The notes beneath the pieces were generated by a model. It saw only the letters and a program-made list of their open reading frames with translations. It searched no databases and was not told the DNA's origin. A stretch of DNA of 64,000 nucleotides from LMUY01 sp964242215 (GTDB taxonomy: Bacteria; Pseudomonadota; Alphaproteobacteria; Acetobacterales; Acetobacteraceae). A program made the translations under genes and the position numbers. The stretch lies in contig CAXTCJ010000015.1 in NCBI GenBank assembly GCA_964242215.1, positions 6,930 to 70,929 on the forward strand. The letters are read 5' to 3'. How positions within the stretch are numbered: position 1 is the first letter of the stretch; every line of letters starts with the position of its first letter. Positions 52,533 to 62,404 of the stretch are shown in pieces.

Positions 52533-55223
52533 ATGTTGCCAATGGCCACCAAGCCGACCGAGCGGGCGACGTCTCTGGCGAGCTACCGCGCCAAGCGCGA
52601 CTTTGCCGTCACGGCCGAACCCGCCCCTGCGCAGACGACGGCGTCACCCGACGCGCCCATGTTCGTCATCCAGAAGCATGCCGCGCACAGGGCAGGGCTA
52701 CACTGGGATTTCCGCCTCGAACATGGCGGTGTACTCTGGAGTTGGGCGGTCCGTGAAGGCCCGTCACTCGACCCGGCTGACCGCCGGATCGCAGTCCACG
52801 TCGAGGACCACCCCATCGACTATGCCGACTTCCAGGGCACGATCCCGGCCGGGCAGTATGGCGGAGGGACCGTCGAGACTTGGGACCGCGGCACTTGGAC
52901 CGCGCTGGAGGACCCCGACAAGGGGATGAAGACGGGCAGCCTCCGCTTCGAACTGTCAGGCCAGCGGCTACACGGCCGCTTCACGCTCGCTCGGCTCCGA
53001 CGCGACCCGAAGAAGCAAGAAGCATGGTACCTGATCAAGGGTCACGACGAGTATGCTCGGGAAGGCGTGCATGCCCTCGACATCGAGCGGGAAAAGCCTC
53101 TGCAAACCAAGAAGGTCAAGCAGACGGAACTCGCCATTGCCAAGCGGTCGAAGTTGGACGCGCCAGCCGAGGGGGCTGTTCGCCGAGCAATGCCAGAAGC
53201 GCAAGCGCCGCAGCTATGTTCCTTGGCCGAGGAGCCGCCGGACGGGGCGCTGTGGCTCAGTGAAATCAAGTTCGACGGCTACCGGATTGTAGCCGCCATC
53301 GAAGATGGCAAAGTGCGCCTTCTGACGAGGAATGGACATGATTGGGCCGATCGCATGCCCAGCATCGCCGCCAGCTTCAAGACCCTCCCGATCAAGTCGG
53401 CCATGCTTGACGGCGAATTGGTGTCCCTGGGCGCCGACGGCGTGTCGAGCTTCCCGGGATTGCAGGCCGCGCTGAAAACCGGACGCGATGACACGCTGAC
53501 CTTCTACGCCTTCGACCTTCTGCATCTCGATGGCTGGGATCTGCGCGGCTGCGAGTTGCTGGAGCGCAAGCGGGTGCTCGCCGGACTGGCGGAGTGGACG
53601 GGCGCGCTGCGCTACAGCGACCATCACGTAGGCCAGACGCACGAGATGCGCCGGGGCGCATGCAGGATGAAGCTGGAGGGAATCATCTGCAAGAAGGCGG
53701 ACAGCCTCTATCGTGCGGGTCGGGGTGGCGACTGGATCAAGGTCAAATGCTCCGGCAGGGAGGAGTTCGTCGTGTTGGGGTGGACCACGCCAGGCGGCAG
53801 CCGCATCGGGATCGGAGCGCTGCAGGTCGGATACCGAGACCCGACAGGCGTCTTGCAATACGCAGGAGCCGTCGGCACGGGCTTCGATCACAAAGAACTC
53901 CACGCATTGCATAGACGCTTTCAAAGTATGGCGGTTGAGAACCCGCCGGACATGCAGGTCTCTGGCGACCCGGACGACCCGACAACGACGTGGATCCGCC
54001 CCGAAATCGTCGTCGAGGTGCAATACACTGCCTGGTCCGGCGCCGGGCGGGTCAGGCATCCGGTCTACCTGGGCATCCGCGAGGACAAAGCAGCCGAGGA
54101 GGTGGTGCGGGACCTGGCAGACCCGGAAGCGCCCCGCACCCGTTTTTGGCCGTCCCGCGCGGCGCGGATCACGACATCGCGGAAGGGCTGGCACGGCGCC
54201 GTCCCGCCTTTGCGCCAAGCGCCAACGAAATCGCCGCCGGTCACGAATGATCCATTGCATTCAGGATCCATCGTGCATGCACGTCCGCCGCAGAAAGCCT
54301 CTTTCTCGGTCGCCGGAGTGCGGATCACCCATCCCGACCGGGAGCTATGGCCGGGGGTCACCAAACGGGCGCTGGCGGAATACTGGCAGGCAGTCGCCGG
54401 TATCGCATTGCCCGGCATCGCGCAACGTCCGCTGTCGATTTTGCGATGCCCGGAGGGGATCGACGAGTCCAAGGAGAGGTTCTTCCAAAAGAACGGACAC
54501 GGCGTGTTGCCGGTCGCGATCCGCGAAGGCTCCGCATCGAAGCAGCCCTTTCTGGCGATCGACGATGTCGAGGGATTGCTGTCGCTGGCCCAGATGTCGG
54601 CAATAGAACTGCATCCGTGGGGCGCATCCGAAGCCGATCCGACGCGGCCGGATTGGATCGTGTTCGACCTCGATCCGGGCGAGGGCGTGGCATGGCCCGA
54701 AGTCGTGAAGGCCGCGCACGATACGCGCGGTCGGCTTGAGCGCATTGGCCTGGAGTCGTTCTGCCGCACCACGGGCGGCAAAGGACTGCACGTCGTCGTC
54801 CCGCTCGTGCCCGACGCGGACTGGTCGGTCGTCAAGCCGTTCTGCAAGGCCTTTGCGGAACTGATGGCGGCCCAGGAGCCGACACGATTCCTTGCCCACC
54901 TCAAGATTGCGGACCGCAAGGGCAGAATTCTAGTGGACTGGCTGCGCAACGGCCTAGGTGCGACCGCAGTCGGGAGCTTCTCGCCGCGAGCGCGTCCCGG
55001 TGCCACCGTTGCCACTCCTGTGGCTTGGCGGGAGGTCACGGCCAAGTTGAACCCTGGAGCTTATACCGTGCTCACGGTTCCAGCGCGCATCTCGGCTCTC
55101 AAAGCCGATCCTTGGCAGGGTTTCAGGACCGCTTCGCAACGCTTGCCGGGCGTTCCGACGACGGCGCCTGCCATTGCGCGGAAAAGCGTCGTTCACGCGG
55201 CCAAGCCGAGGCCGCGGCGTTGA
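52533..55223 (+). CDS. ligD: Multifunctional DNA ligase D (phosphoesterase-ligase-polymerase)
   Basis: This 896-residue end-joining enzyme carries all three LigD activities. Phosphoesterase: about 40-165 (FVIQKHAAHRAGLHWDFRLE). ATP-dependent ligase: about 235-520, with nucleotidyl Lys246 in EIKFDGYR, LDGELV and EGIICKK. Polymerase/primase: about 600-870 (THPDRELWPG, FDLDPGEG with catalytic Asp, TTGGKGLHVVVPL, VDWLRNGLGATAV). The order PE-ligase-polymerase is normal for this group. The linker around 535-565 (RTRFWPSRAARITTS) is unusual and could reflect two compensating indels. The start is ATG 52533 or 52542. With Ku it repairs double-strand breaks. A broken inverted copy is at 47966. Confidence 0.93.
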   Translation: MLPMATKPTERATSLASYRAKRDFAVTAEPAPAQTTASPDAPMFVIQKHAAHRAGLHWDFRLEHGGVLWSWAVREGPSLDPADRRIAVHVEDHPIDYADFQGTIPAGQYGGGTVETWDRGTWTALEDPDKGMKTGSLRFELSGQRLHGRFTLARLRRDPKKQEAWYLIKGHDEYAREGVHALDIEREKPLQTKKVKQTELAIAKRSKLDAPAEGAVRRAMPEAQAPQLCSLAEEPPDGALWLSEIKFDGYRIVAAIEDGKVRLLTRNGHDWADRMPSIAASFKTLPIKSAMLDGELVSLGADGVSSFPGLQAALKTGRDDTLTFYAFDLLHLDGWDLRGCELLERKRVLAGLAEWTGALRYSDHHVGQTHEMRRGACRMKLEGIICKKADSLYRAGRGGDWIKVKCSGREEFVVLGWTTPGGSRIGIGALQVGYRDPTGVLQYAGAVGTGFDHKELHALHRRFQSMAVENPPDMQVSGDPDDPTTTWIRPEIVVEVQYTAWSGAGRVRHPVYLGIREDKAAEEVVRDLADPEAPRTRFWPSRAARITTSRKGWHGAVPPLRQAPTKSPPVTNDPLHSGSIVHARPPQKASFSVAGVRITHPDRELWPGVTKRALAEYWQAVAGIALPGIAQRPLSILRCPEGIDESKERFFQKNGHGVLPVAIREGSASKQPFLAIDDVEGLLSLAQMSAIELHPWGASEADPTRPDWIVFDLDPGEGVAWPEVVKAAHDTRGRLERIGLESFCRTTGGKGLHVVVPLVPDADWSVVKPFCKAFAELMAAQEPTRFLAHLKIADRKGRILVDWLRNGLGATAVGSFSPRARPGATVATPVAWREVTAKLNPGAYTVLTVPARISALKADPWQGFRTASQRLPGVPTTAPAIARKSVVHAAKPRPRR

Positions 55224-55227
55224 AAGG

Positions 55228-55583
55228 AATCTCGGAACGTCCTGGTGCCGCCGATCATGCGGCGTGGGCACTCCGGCTCGCATAGCGTTGACCAGACCCT
55301 CGTCGGCACCGTAGCCGCCGCACGCGCTGCACTGGAGCCCGACCAAGGCGAGTTCGACGAGAGCCAGTTCGCCGTGCTTCCGGATCAGCGCCGCCGTAGG
55401 CAGGGTGGCGCGGTAGCCACACGCACGGCAAGTCGCCACCCGCAACCAGCCCTGGGGAGTGTTCCGCAGTGAGGTGAGGCGCGGTTGCCGGTTCGGGTCC
55501 TTGCATTCCAATGAACGGAACGCAAAGCGAACGCGGCGGCAGCGTCGAGCGTTCGTGGCAATCGCGAGGCAGCCCTCGATCAT
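55228..55583 (-). pseudogene. Zinc-ribbon-like small protein, 3' end lost
   Basis: From an ATG at 55583 the minus strand reads RFAFRSLECKDPN, then ATCRACGYRATLPTAALIRKHG and LQCSACGGYGADEGL, giving two Cys-x-x-Cys pairs typical of a zinc ribbon; similar small proteins occur in Acetobacteraceae. After MRAGVPT the frame runs into the antisense of ligD without a stop, so the natural end seems to have been cut off. Confidence 0.45.
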
Positions 55584-55653
55584 GACATTGTTGATTGAAG
55601 GGACGTGGCTAACTCTCACCTGCACGTAACCGACAGACGGGACGGAGCGGCAC

Positions 55654-56655
55654 TTGGACGATAAGGCGAAGGTCGTGGTCATCACTGGCGCGGGATCGGG
55701 CATAGGCCTGGCTGCCGCGCTCGAATACGCCAAGCGGGGCTGGAAGGTCGGCCTGATCGGGCGGGGTGCCAAGGCGTTGGCCGATGCCGGTCGGCAGGTG
55801 GCCGAAGCGGGGGGCGTGCCCCACGTGGCCCTCGCGGACGTCGCAGACGGCGTCGCGCTGGAAGCCGCCGCCGCCGCCGTCGAGGCGGTGCTGGGTCCGA
55901 TCGACGTATGGATCAACAATGCCGGCATCGGCTTCTACGGCAAGTTCAGCGACGTGCCGGAGGACGCGTTCCGCCGGGTGATCGACGTCAACCTGCATGG
56001 AACCGTCAACGGCACCCGCATCGCGCTCGCCCGGATGAAGCCGCGCGATCGGGGCACCATCGTCCAGATCCTCTCTGCCATCTCGTACCGCGGCGTGCCG
56101 CTGCAGTCCGCTTACTCGACCACGAAGTACGGTCTGCGCGGATTCACGGAGGCGTTGCGAGCCGAACTGGTGAACGATCGCTCCGCCGTGCACGTCACCA
56201 TGGTGCATCCGCCCTCGGTCAACACGCCGTTCTACAGCCACGCGGGGTCGGTCATGGACGAGGCGCCCCGGCCGCCGCCGCCGGTCTACCAGCCCGAGAT
56301 CATCGGCGAGGCGATCTACATGGCCGGCACCCGGAAACGACGGGAGTGGCGCGTCACCGGCGAGACGGTCGGTTTCAGCATCGCCAATAAGATCGCGCCG
56401 GGCCTTTTGGACCAACTGTCCGGCCTCGCCGGCGTCGCGGTGCAGCACACGAAACGGCAAGACGTCGCCGAACGGCGGGATCCGAACACATTCACCCCCT
56501 CCACCAAGCCCTCCGGCACCCACGGTCCGTTCGACCGCGAAGCCCTCGGCGCCAGCGCGCAGTGGTGGGCGAGCAAGAACCCCGGGACCGTCGGCCTCGG
56601 CCTGGGCGTGCTTGCCCTCGGCGTCTTGGGCCTGGTCGCAAGACGGCGCGGTTGA
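55654..56655 (+). CDS. Membrane-anchored SDR oxidoreductase
   Basis: This 333-residue short-chain dehydrogenase starts at a TTG at 55654 behind GGGACGGAG. The cofactor motif TGAGSGIG is at residues 11-18, NNAG follows, and the catalytic Tyr154/Lys158 are in YSTTK. Residues about 311-330 form a hydrophobic segment (TVGLGLGVLALGVLGLVA) ending RRRG, so it is probably anchored by its C-terminus. The substrate is unknown. A broken patatin gene follows three bases later, suggesting the two once formed an operon acting on lipids. Confidence 0.88.
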   Translation: MDDKAKVVVITGAGSGIGLAAALEYAKRGWKVGLIGRGAKALADAGRQVAEAGGVPHVALADVADGVALEAAAAAVEAVLGPIDVWINNAGIGFYGKFSDVPEDAFRRVIDVNLHGTVNGTRIALARMKPRDRGTIVQILSAISYRGVPLQSAYSTTKYGLRGFTEALRAELVNDRSAVHVTMVHPPSVNTPFYSHAGSVMDEAPRPPPPVYQPEIIGEAIYMAGTRKRREWRVTGETVGFSIANKIAPGLLDQLSGLAGVAVQHTKRQDVAERRDPNTFTPSTKPSGTHGPFDREALGASAQWWASKNPGTVGLGLGVLALGVLGLVARRRG

Positions 56656-56657
56656 GC

Positions 56658-57000
56658 GTGCAGCCGCCTGTCCTGGTGCTGATCGGCGGCAACGCGCTCG
56701 GTGCCTACCATGCGGGAGCCTCGGACGCGCTGGAGGCGGCGGGGGTCGAGCCGAGCTGGTCGTCGGCGCATCCATCGGCGCGGTCACGGCCGCGATCCTC
56801 GCCGGAAATCCGCCGGGAGAGCGGGCCGGGGCCTTGCGGCGATTCTGGGAGCGGGCCGCCGCGTTCGATCCGGCCGCGTTGCCGCCCGCCTTGAGAGCAC
56901 CGCTGCAGTACGCGCTGGCGCTGTCCGCCCGCACGTTCGGCCGCGTCCCGCCGTTAACCTTGCGCCCGCCGGTCCGGCGTCATCGCCGCAGCCCGGGCGG
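56658..57000 (+). pseudogene. Patatin-like phospholipase, frameshifted and truncated
   Basis: The GTG at 56658 opens LVLIGGNALGAYHAGA, nearly the same as the oxyanion loop of the intact patatin at 31257. After EPSW the frame shifts, and the sequence continues in another frame as VVGASIGAVTAAILAGNPPG with the catalytic Ser, then ALRAPLQYALALSARTFGR. It ends near 57000 without the region of the catalytic Asp. One missing base near 56760 and a lost 3' half inactivate it. Confidence 0.85.
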
Positions 57001-57760
57001 CGCCACGCTTCCTCCCCATCCCGACCGCCGCCCCGTCCTTCCAGTCATCCCGCCCATCCTCAACCTGCCCGGTCGCAATGTCGCCAATGAGCTTGGCCAG
57101 GGCGATCGGATCGCGGGGGCGGGGGAGGGGCTTTGTTGCAATGCGGGGCGACCTGTTGAAGCCGCGAAGATCATGTCAGGCGCCTCGGCAGGCATCTGCT
57201 TCAGGATGCGCTGTATATTCATCAAGCTATCTGCGCGGCGCGTGTAGCAAGAGCGGCGAAAGTCGCGTTCCAGCAGAGATTAGGTGGGTAACGGGCTTGC
57301 GGGAGCGCGGTGTCGCTGATGGTCATTCAACCTTACCTGTAGCGGCGGCGACCAGCGCGGCAGTCTTTATGTCTAGGACGGTTAGATACCGATTCAGGAA
57401 GGGGCCTGGGTTTCAAGCCGCGCTACCTCTTCCTCAAGCACAGCAGTCCGAGCGAGAGTCGCTTCAATCTCACTAAGTGGCTTGCGGCGCTTGAACATGC
57501 CCTAGGCTACCATCGCGAGGCAGTCAGGTGTAGCCGAAACGGGGCTAGGAACATATTCAAACCGACCCATTACCCGATGGCGGGCCTGCGGCTGCGACCA
57601 ACCGGGCCTGACTGTCCATGGGCCTCGACTTGAACAAAGTCGGACAAATGCGATGCCGCCATCTGCAACCGGACGGACGCCGAGTGTGGGCTTATTGGCG
57701 AGTTCGATCCCGGCCCGTTCCCAACGCCTCATGCTCGCCGAGATTCCGCACGACCAGCCC
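57001..57760. other. Stretch without a confirmed gene
   Basis: A 34-residue minus-strand frame at 57394-57498 (MFKRRKPLSEIEATL, then a coiled LEEEVARLETQ) is plausible but unproven. GGGGCTTTGTTGCAATGC near 57128 resembles the terminal repeats of some insertion sequences, but no transposase was found. Confidence 0.35.
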
Positions 57761-58795
57761 CTACAGGATCGCCTCGACCAGCTTGCCCGGCCGTAGGCTC
57801 CCGCCGATCTGCTCCCTGGTGCATTGCCGCGGCGCCTTGTCCGGCCGCCACCGCAGCAGCATCGTCCCGTGGCGGAACCGGCCATCGGTGACCTGGTCGT
57901 AGCTCACCTCCACCACCAGCTCTGGACGCAGCTTCTGCCAGGCGGCCGATTGCTGGGTCGCCCAACGGCTCGGCCCGCCGGGAGCGTCCCCCGTGAACCC
58001 GACCCCGCCCTGCAGGCCTTCCAGCCGCTGCGTCAACGCGGGGCGCTCGGCATCGCTGATGGCGGACGTGAAGCCGACATGGTCCAGCCTGCCCTCGGCG
58101 TCGAACAGCCCGAGCAGGAGCGAACCCACCTGGCGGGTATCCTTGCCATAGCGGAAGCCGCCCACGACGCAGTCGGCGGTGCGGTGCGTCTTAACCTTGA
58201 GCATGTCCCGCTTGCCCGTCCCGTAAGGCTTGTCCAGGCGCTTGGCGATCACGCCGTCCAGGGCGCCATGCGCCCGTTCCAACCACCGCCCGGCCTGCCG
58301 CCGGTCGCGCGTGAAGGGCGAGAGGCGGACGCGGTCAGCCCGCGTGAAGCCGGTCATCACGCGCTCCAGCGCTGCGCGGCGCTCCGTCAACAGCGCGCCC
58401 AACATCGGGCCGGAACCGGCGGTCGCGAGACAGTCGAACAGCACCAGCAGCGCTGGCGTCTCGGCCGCGAGCTTGCGCACGCGGCTCTCGGCGGGATGCA
58501 CTCGGTCCTGCAGCGCCCCGAAGGACAGGGTGTCGCCACGTGGTACCATCAGCTCGCCGTCCAGGACGAAATCGTCCGCGCGGGCGAGCGCCAGCGCTGC
58601 GATCATTTCGGGGAAGTAGCGGCCCAGTGGTTTGCCGGACTTGGCGCGGAGATCGACGTCGCCCCCGGCCTTGTAGGCGAGGCAGCGGAAGCCGTCCCAC
58701 TTCGGCTCGAATTGCCACTCCGAACCGTCCGGCAGGGCATCGACGACCTTGGCCTCCATCGGCTCGGTGTCGAGCCCGAGCAGGAACCCGGGCAC
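57761..58795 (-). CDS. ligC: ATP-dependent DNA ligase, LigC type
   Basis: This 344-residue protein has only the adenylation and OB domains. The nucleotidyl Lys32 is in EPKWDGFR, with LDGELMV, LFDCLA, GVIAKRLDKPYG and LKVKTHRTADCVVGG as the later ligase motifs. It starts at the GTG at 58795, two bases after the stop of the second ligD on the same strand; an ATG at 58759 is also possible. LigC enzymes act in nick sealing, including the accessory end-joining and base-excision pathways. It is intact. Confidence 0.9.
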   Translation of the reverse strand: MPGFLLGLDTEPMEAKVVDALPDGSEWQFEPKWDGFRCLAYKAGGDVDLRAKSGKPLGRYFPEMIAALALARADDFVLDGELMVPRGDTLSFGALQDRVHPAESRVRKLAAETPALLVLFDCLATAGSGPMLGALLTERRAALERVMTGFTRADRVRLSPFTRDRRQAGRWLERAHGALDGVIAKRLDKPYGTGKRDMLKVKTHRTADCVVGGFRYGKDTRQVGSLLLGLFDAEGRLDHVGFTSAISDAERPALTQRLEGLQGGVGFTGDAPGGPSRWATQQSAAWQKLRPELVVEVSYDQVTDGRFRHGTMLLRWRPDKAPRQCTREQIGGSLRPGKLVEAIL

Positions 58796-58796
58796 G

Positions 58797-61424
58797 TTAC
58801 GACGCGAGCCGCTGGATGGCGGTCGCCAGCGAACGCTCAGACTCGCAGTAATCCGCCCAGGCCTTCGTCTTGGCGAGTAGTGCAGGCACGCTGCGCACCG
58901 TGTAGCGCTGCGGATCAAGCCCAGCCTTCACCTGCGCCCAGGTCAGCGGCATCGAGACGGTGGCTCCCGGCCGTGCCCTTGGCGAAAGCGGGGCCACGGC
59001 AGTCGCCAGGCGGTCATTGCGCAAATAATCGAGGAAGATGCGCCCGGTGCGCAACTTCTTGGCCATGTTGATGATGTAGCGGTCCGGCGCCGCGTCGGCC
59101 ATTGCCCTGCAGACCGCCTGCGCGAACGCCTTCGCCTCGGTCCAGTTCGGGTTGCCCTCGGCTACGCGGGCGAGCGGGCTCACGACATGCAGCCCCTTGC
59201 CGCCGGTCGTCTTGCAGTAGCTAACCAGGCCCAGCTCCGCCAGCCGATCGCGCACCTCCTTGGCCGCGTCGATCACCGTGGTGAACTCCACCTCCGGCCC
59301 CGGGTCCAGGTCGAACACCAGGCGGCCCGGGATGTCGGAGTGGAACGGATCGCAGTTCCAGGGATGCAGCTCCAACGCCGCCGTCTGCGCCACGGCCGCG
59401 AGTCCCTCGACCCGGTCGATCTCGAGATACGGCTTACGATCGCCGGAGACGGTCACCAGTTCCAGCAGGTTCGACGAGCCCGGCATCGCGTGGCGCTGGA
59501 AGAAGGTCTGCCCGTCAAACCCGTCCGGCGCCCGGATGATAGAGCACGGGCGCCCCTTCAGGTGGCGCAGCATCCAGGGCCCGACCGCCTCGTAGTAGCG
59601 GGCCAGGTCCAGCTTGGTGACGGGCTGGCCGTCCTCGCCGGCCTGCGGCCACATCGCCTTGTCGGGGTGGGAGATCGGCACGCCCATGACCACCTCCGAC
59701 CCGGTCTTGGCGGCCGCCCGCTTCGGGAAGGGGGCCGCGACCGGCGTCTCGGCGGCGGGGGCGGGCGTCTCCGCCACCACCTCGGCCGCCGGCTTGTCCT
59801 CCCTCAGCCCCTTGAAGGAGGCCTGCCGCACCTGGCCGGCCGCGGTCCACCCCGCGAACTGGACCTCCGCCACCAGCTCGGGGCGAACCCAATGGATATC
59901 GGCGGCCGGACGCGGGGCCCCGGGCCCGGTGAACGGACTCCTGCTCGCGGCCACGGCCTTCAGCTTGGGCAACAGGCGGCCAGCGACGTCGCGGCCAAAC
60001 CCGGTGCCGACCCGGCCCACGTGGATGAAGTGGTCGCCGCGGTTGACGCCGACCATCAGGGAACGGAATTGGCCGCCGGTGTCGGTCCAGGCGCCGATGA
60101 CCAATTCGTGGCCGCCGCGGCACTTGGCCTTGGTCCAGGTCTCGCTGCGGCCGGACCTGTAGGGGGCGTTGGCCTGCTTGGAGACGATGCCCTCCAGCGA
60201 CAGCTTGCAGGCCGAGAGCAGGACCGCGTCGCCGCCGGTGTCGAAATGGTCGACGTAGCGCAACAATGGCCCGGCGGCATCGGCAAGCAGCGTCCTCAGC
60301 CGCTCCTTACGCTCGGCCAGCTTGAGCGGGCGAAGGTCCTCGGAGCCGGCGTGCAGCAGGTCGAAAGCGAAGAACACCAGGTCGTCGGTGCGCCCGTCGG
60401 CGATGGCCACCTGCAACGCGGCGAAGTCCGGCGCCCCGTCCGCGTTCAACGCCACGATCTCGCCGTCGACGATCGCGTCCGGCAGGATGGCGCATGCCCG
60501 GGCGATGGCGCCGAAGCGGTCCGTCCAGTCCAGGCCCTTGCGGGTCCGGACCACCGCGCGGCCCGCCTCGATGCGGACCTGGACGCGGTAGCCGTCGAAC
60601 TTGATTTCGTGCAGCCAGCCCTCGCCCGAGGGCGGGCGCTCCACCGAGTGGCAGAGCTGAGGGTCGATGAACTCCGGCAAGACGGCAGCAGGGGCCTTCT
60701 TGCTTGCCGGTGCCTTCTGCGCGGGCGCCTTGCGCGTGGTCTTGCCTTCCACCCTCAAGCTGGGCGCGAGGCCTACGGAGGAATCCCACACCGCATCCTT
60801 GGCGACGACCGCCGGCCCGTCCCCCGCCATGAACGGAGTCGGCGCACGACCCTTGCCGGCGGCAATGTCGGCCATGGACCGGTCGGACGCGACGGAGCGG
60901 TCCTCGGCCAGCAGCGCGTCGGCGTCGCCCTCATGGGCGTGCTCGTCGCGGTGCTTGATCAGCAGCCAGTTCACCCGCTTGCCCGACCAGCCCTTGATCC
61001 GCACCAGCACCCAACTGCCGTGCAGGTGCTTGCCCTCTAGGGTAAACTTCAGGTCGCCCTTCGCCAGGCCCTCCTCGGCCGTCATGCCCTGCGGCGCCCA
61101 GTAGCCGCGGTCCCAAAGCTGGACCGTGCCGCCGCCGTATTGCCCCTTTGGGATGGTGCCCTCGAAGTCGCCGTAGTCGAGCGGATGGTCCTCGACCTCG
61201 ACCGACAGCCGCTTGTCGTGCGGGTCCAGCGATGGGCCGCGGGTGATGGCCCAGGACTTGAACACGCCGTCCAACTCGAGGCGCAGGTCGTAGTGTAGCC
61301 GGGTAGCGTCGTGCTTCTGTATCACGAAACGCAGACGGTCGGAGGCCCGCGCCGCCGCGGCCCCCTGGGGCTCTCCGGTCCGGGTGAAGTCTCGCTTGGC
61401 CTGGTAGGTCGAGAGCTTGTCCAT
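58797..61424 (-). CDS. ligD: Multifunctional DNA ligase D, second copy
   Basis: This 875-residue LigD has a phosphoesterase (about 30-165, with FVIQKHDATRLHYDLRLELD), a ligase (about 260-540; Lys275 in EIKFDGYR, VDGEIVAL, EGIVSKQ), a Lys/Ala-rich linker and a polymerase domain (about 590-870; SHPDKAMWP, FDLDPGPEVEF, TTGGKGLHVVSPL, LDYLRNDRLATAV). It is quite different in sequence from the copy at 52533, so the two are not recent duplicates. It is the first gene of a ligD-ligC pair, divergent from ku with a 700-bp gap. Confidence 0.94.
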   Translation of the reverse strand: MDKLSTYQAKRDFTRTGEPQGAAAARASDRLRFVIQKHDATRLHYDLRLELDGVFKSWAITRGPSLDPHDKRLSVEVEDHPLDYGDFEGTIPKGQYGGGTVQLWDRGYWAPQGMTAEEGLAKGDLKFTLEGKHLHGSWVLVRIKGWSGKRVNWLLIKHRDEHAHEGDADALLAEDRSVASDRSMADIAAGKGRAPTPFMAGDGPAVVAKDAVWDSSVGLAPSLRVEGKTTRKAPAQKAPASKKAPAAVLPEFIDPQLCHSVERPPSGEGWLHEIKFDGYRVQVRIEAGRAVVRTRKGLDWTDRFGAIARACAILPDAIVDGEIVALNADGAPDFAALQVAIADGRTDDLVFFAFDLLHAGSEDLRPLKLAERKERLRTLLADAAGPLLRYVDHFDTGGDAVLLSACKLSLEGIVSKQANAPYRSGRSETWTKAKCRGGHELVIGAWTDTGGQFRSLMVGVNRGDHFIHVGRVGTGFGRDVAGRLLPKLKAVAASRSPFTGPGAPRPAADIHWVRPELVAEVQFAGWTAAGQVRQASFKGLREDKPAAEVVAETPAPAAETPVAAPFPKRAAAKTGSEVVMGVPISHPDKAMWPQAGEDGQPVTKLDLARYYEAVGPWMLRHLKGRPCSIIRAPDGFDGQTFFQRHAMPGSSNLLELVTVSGDRKPYLEIDRVEGLAAVAQTAALELHPWNCDPFHSDIPGRLVFDLDPGPEVEFTTVIDAAKEVRDRLAELGLVSYCKTTGGKGLHVVSPLARVAEGNPNWTEAKAFAQAVCRAMADAAPDRYIINMAKKLRTGRIFLDYLRNDRLATAVAPLSPRARPGATVSMPLTWAQVKAGLDPQRYTVRSVPALLAKTKAWADYCESERSLATAIQRLAS

Positions 61425-62125
61425 AGCCTCCCCTTGAACAACTTATGGATAACGCGGGGATGCGCATGAAGTCCCCGCGAAACGGCGGCCACTATGTCGA
61501 CATCGACATCTTCAGGCGCTGCCGGACGATGAAGCGGATCGTCTCCCGAATGACCGCGATCCGCGTTCGAGCCAGCAGCGCCAGCGGCGTCGCGCCTTCG
61601 AATGGAGCCACCTCGATCGGCTGGCGGGCCAGGATATGAGATTTGCAGTAACGATTGGGGCGAACTTTTTGGCACCAGGTAGGCCACATAGTGAAGATCA
61701 ACCCGGCATCCACCGGCCCATCATTGAGGCCCGGTAACTACAAGTGAGCATTTGCGACTGTTCTGACGATTTACGACCTACTGCAAATCCGGGCTGGATA
61801 GATGTCAAATGGGATGACGATACGGTTCAAGTCGGCCCGGGAGCTTAGATGCTCATCGCGGCTGGCTGAAATGACGAGCCGACTACCCGCTTGTTTCGAT
61901 CGCCGAGAATGTTCGCGATTAGCCCGGACGCTACTGAGCCTCTCGCAATCGTGTTTGGGCGAGACAACGTAAGCGAATCTTATGCGCCCGAAACCTTTGC
62001 AGCGCGGCCTTCGACTCCCGTCTTCAAACAACGGCGTTCATTCGTTCATTTTGCAGCAAACTGATAGGCGGTCTCGGCCTTAGGCGGCGCATGATCTATA
62101 CCGTCATGTCCGAAATGAGATGTTA
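61425..62125. promoter_or_regulatory. Divergent intergenic region between ligD and ku
   Basis: About 700 bp separates the divergent ligD and ku genes and should contain both promoters. A minus-strand frame at 61492-61713 has a weakly plausible end (LLARTRIAVIRETIRFIV), but nothing recognisable. I could not assign promoter boxes. Confidence 0.35.
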
Positions 62126-62404
62126 ATGGCATCACGTCCGATTTGGAGAGGCCATCTGCGCCTCGCACTCGTCTCCTGCCCCGTAGCGCTGTTCAACGCT
62201 CGCCACGATCGTGGGGCAATCAAGTTCAACATGATCAACCCGGAGACCGGCAATCGAATTCGGATGGTTAGCCTCGATGCTGAGACCGGGGAGGAAGTAG
62301 CCCGCCGCGACGCCGTGAAGGGATACGAGTTCCAGAAGAACCGCTACCTTCTGATGACAGACGAGGATTTCGACAGCGTAAAAGTCGAGAGTCGTCGACC
62401 ATGA
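62126..62404 (+). CDS. ku: Ku, N-terminal part (gene split by frameshift)
   Basis: This 92-residue part of the prokaryotic Ku homodimer includes PIWRGHLRLALVSCPVALF and FNMINPETGNRIRM, up to DFDSVKVES. It then stops at the TGA at 62402, where an intact Ku would continue ...STMKVEKFV. The remainder of Ku starts at the ATG at 62401, overlapping this stop by ATGA. One base missing just before the overlap explains the split. Ku binds DNA ends and recruits LigD. Either Ku is inactive, or the two halves are made by coupled translation. Confidence 0.88.
   Translation: MASRPIWRGHLRLALVSCPVALFNARHDRGAIKFNMINPETGNRIRMVSLDAETGEEVARRDAVKGYEFQKNRYLLMTDEDFDSVKVESRRP

Noticed and set aside
54954..55928. 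A 324-codon minus-strand frame spanning ligD end and the SDR start
   Set aside because: Only the middle part (55228-55583) looks protein-like and is reported as a zinc-ribbon remnant. Both ends are shadows.
57110..57150. Insertion-sequence end resembling GGGGCTTTGTTGCAATGC
   Set aside because: No matching second end and no transposase fragment nearby, so it cannot be called as an element.
59187..61040. A 617-codon plus-strand open frame opposite the second ligD
   Set aside because: It is antisense to a complete LigD with all motifs. Its composition is repetitive Gly/Arg/Ala and it shows no family.
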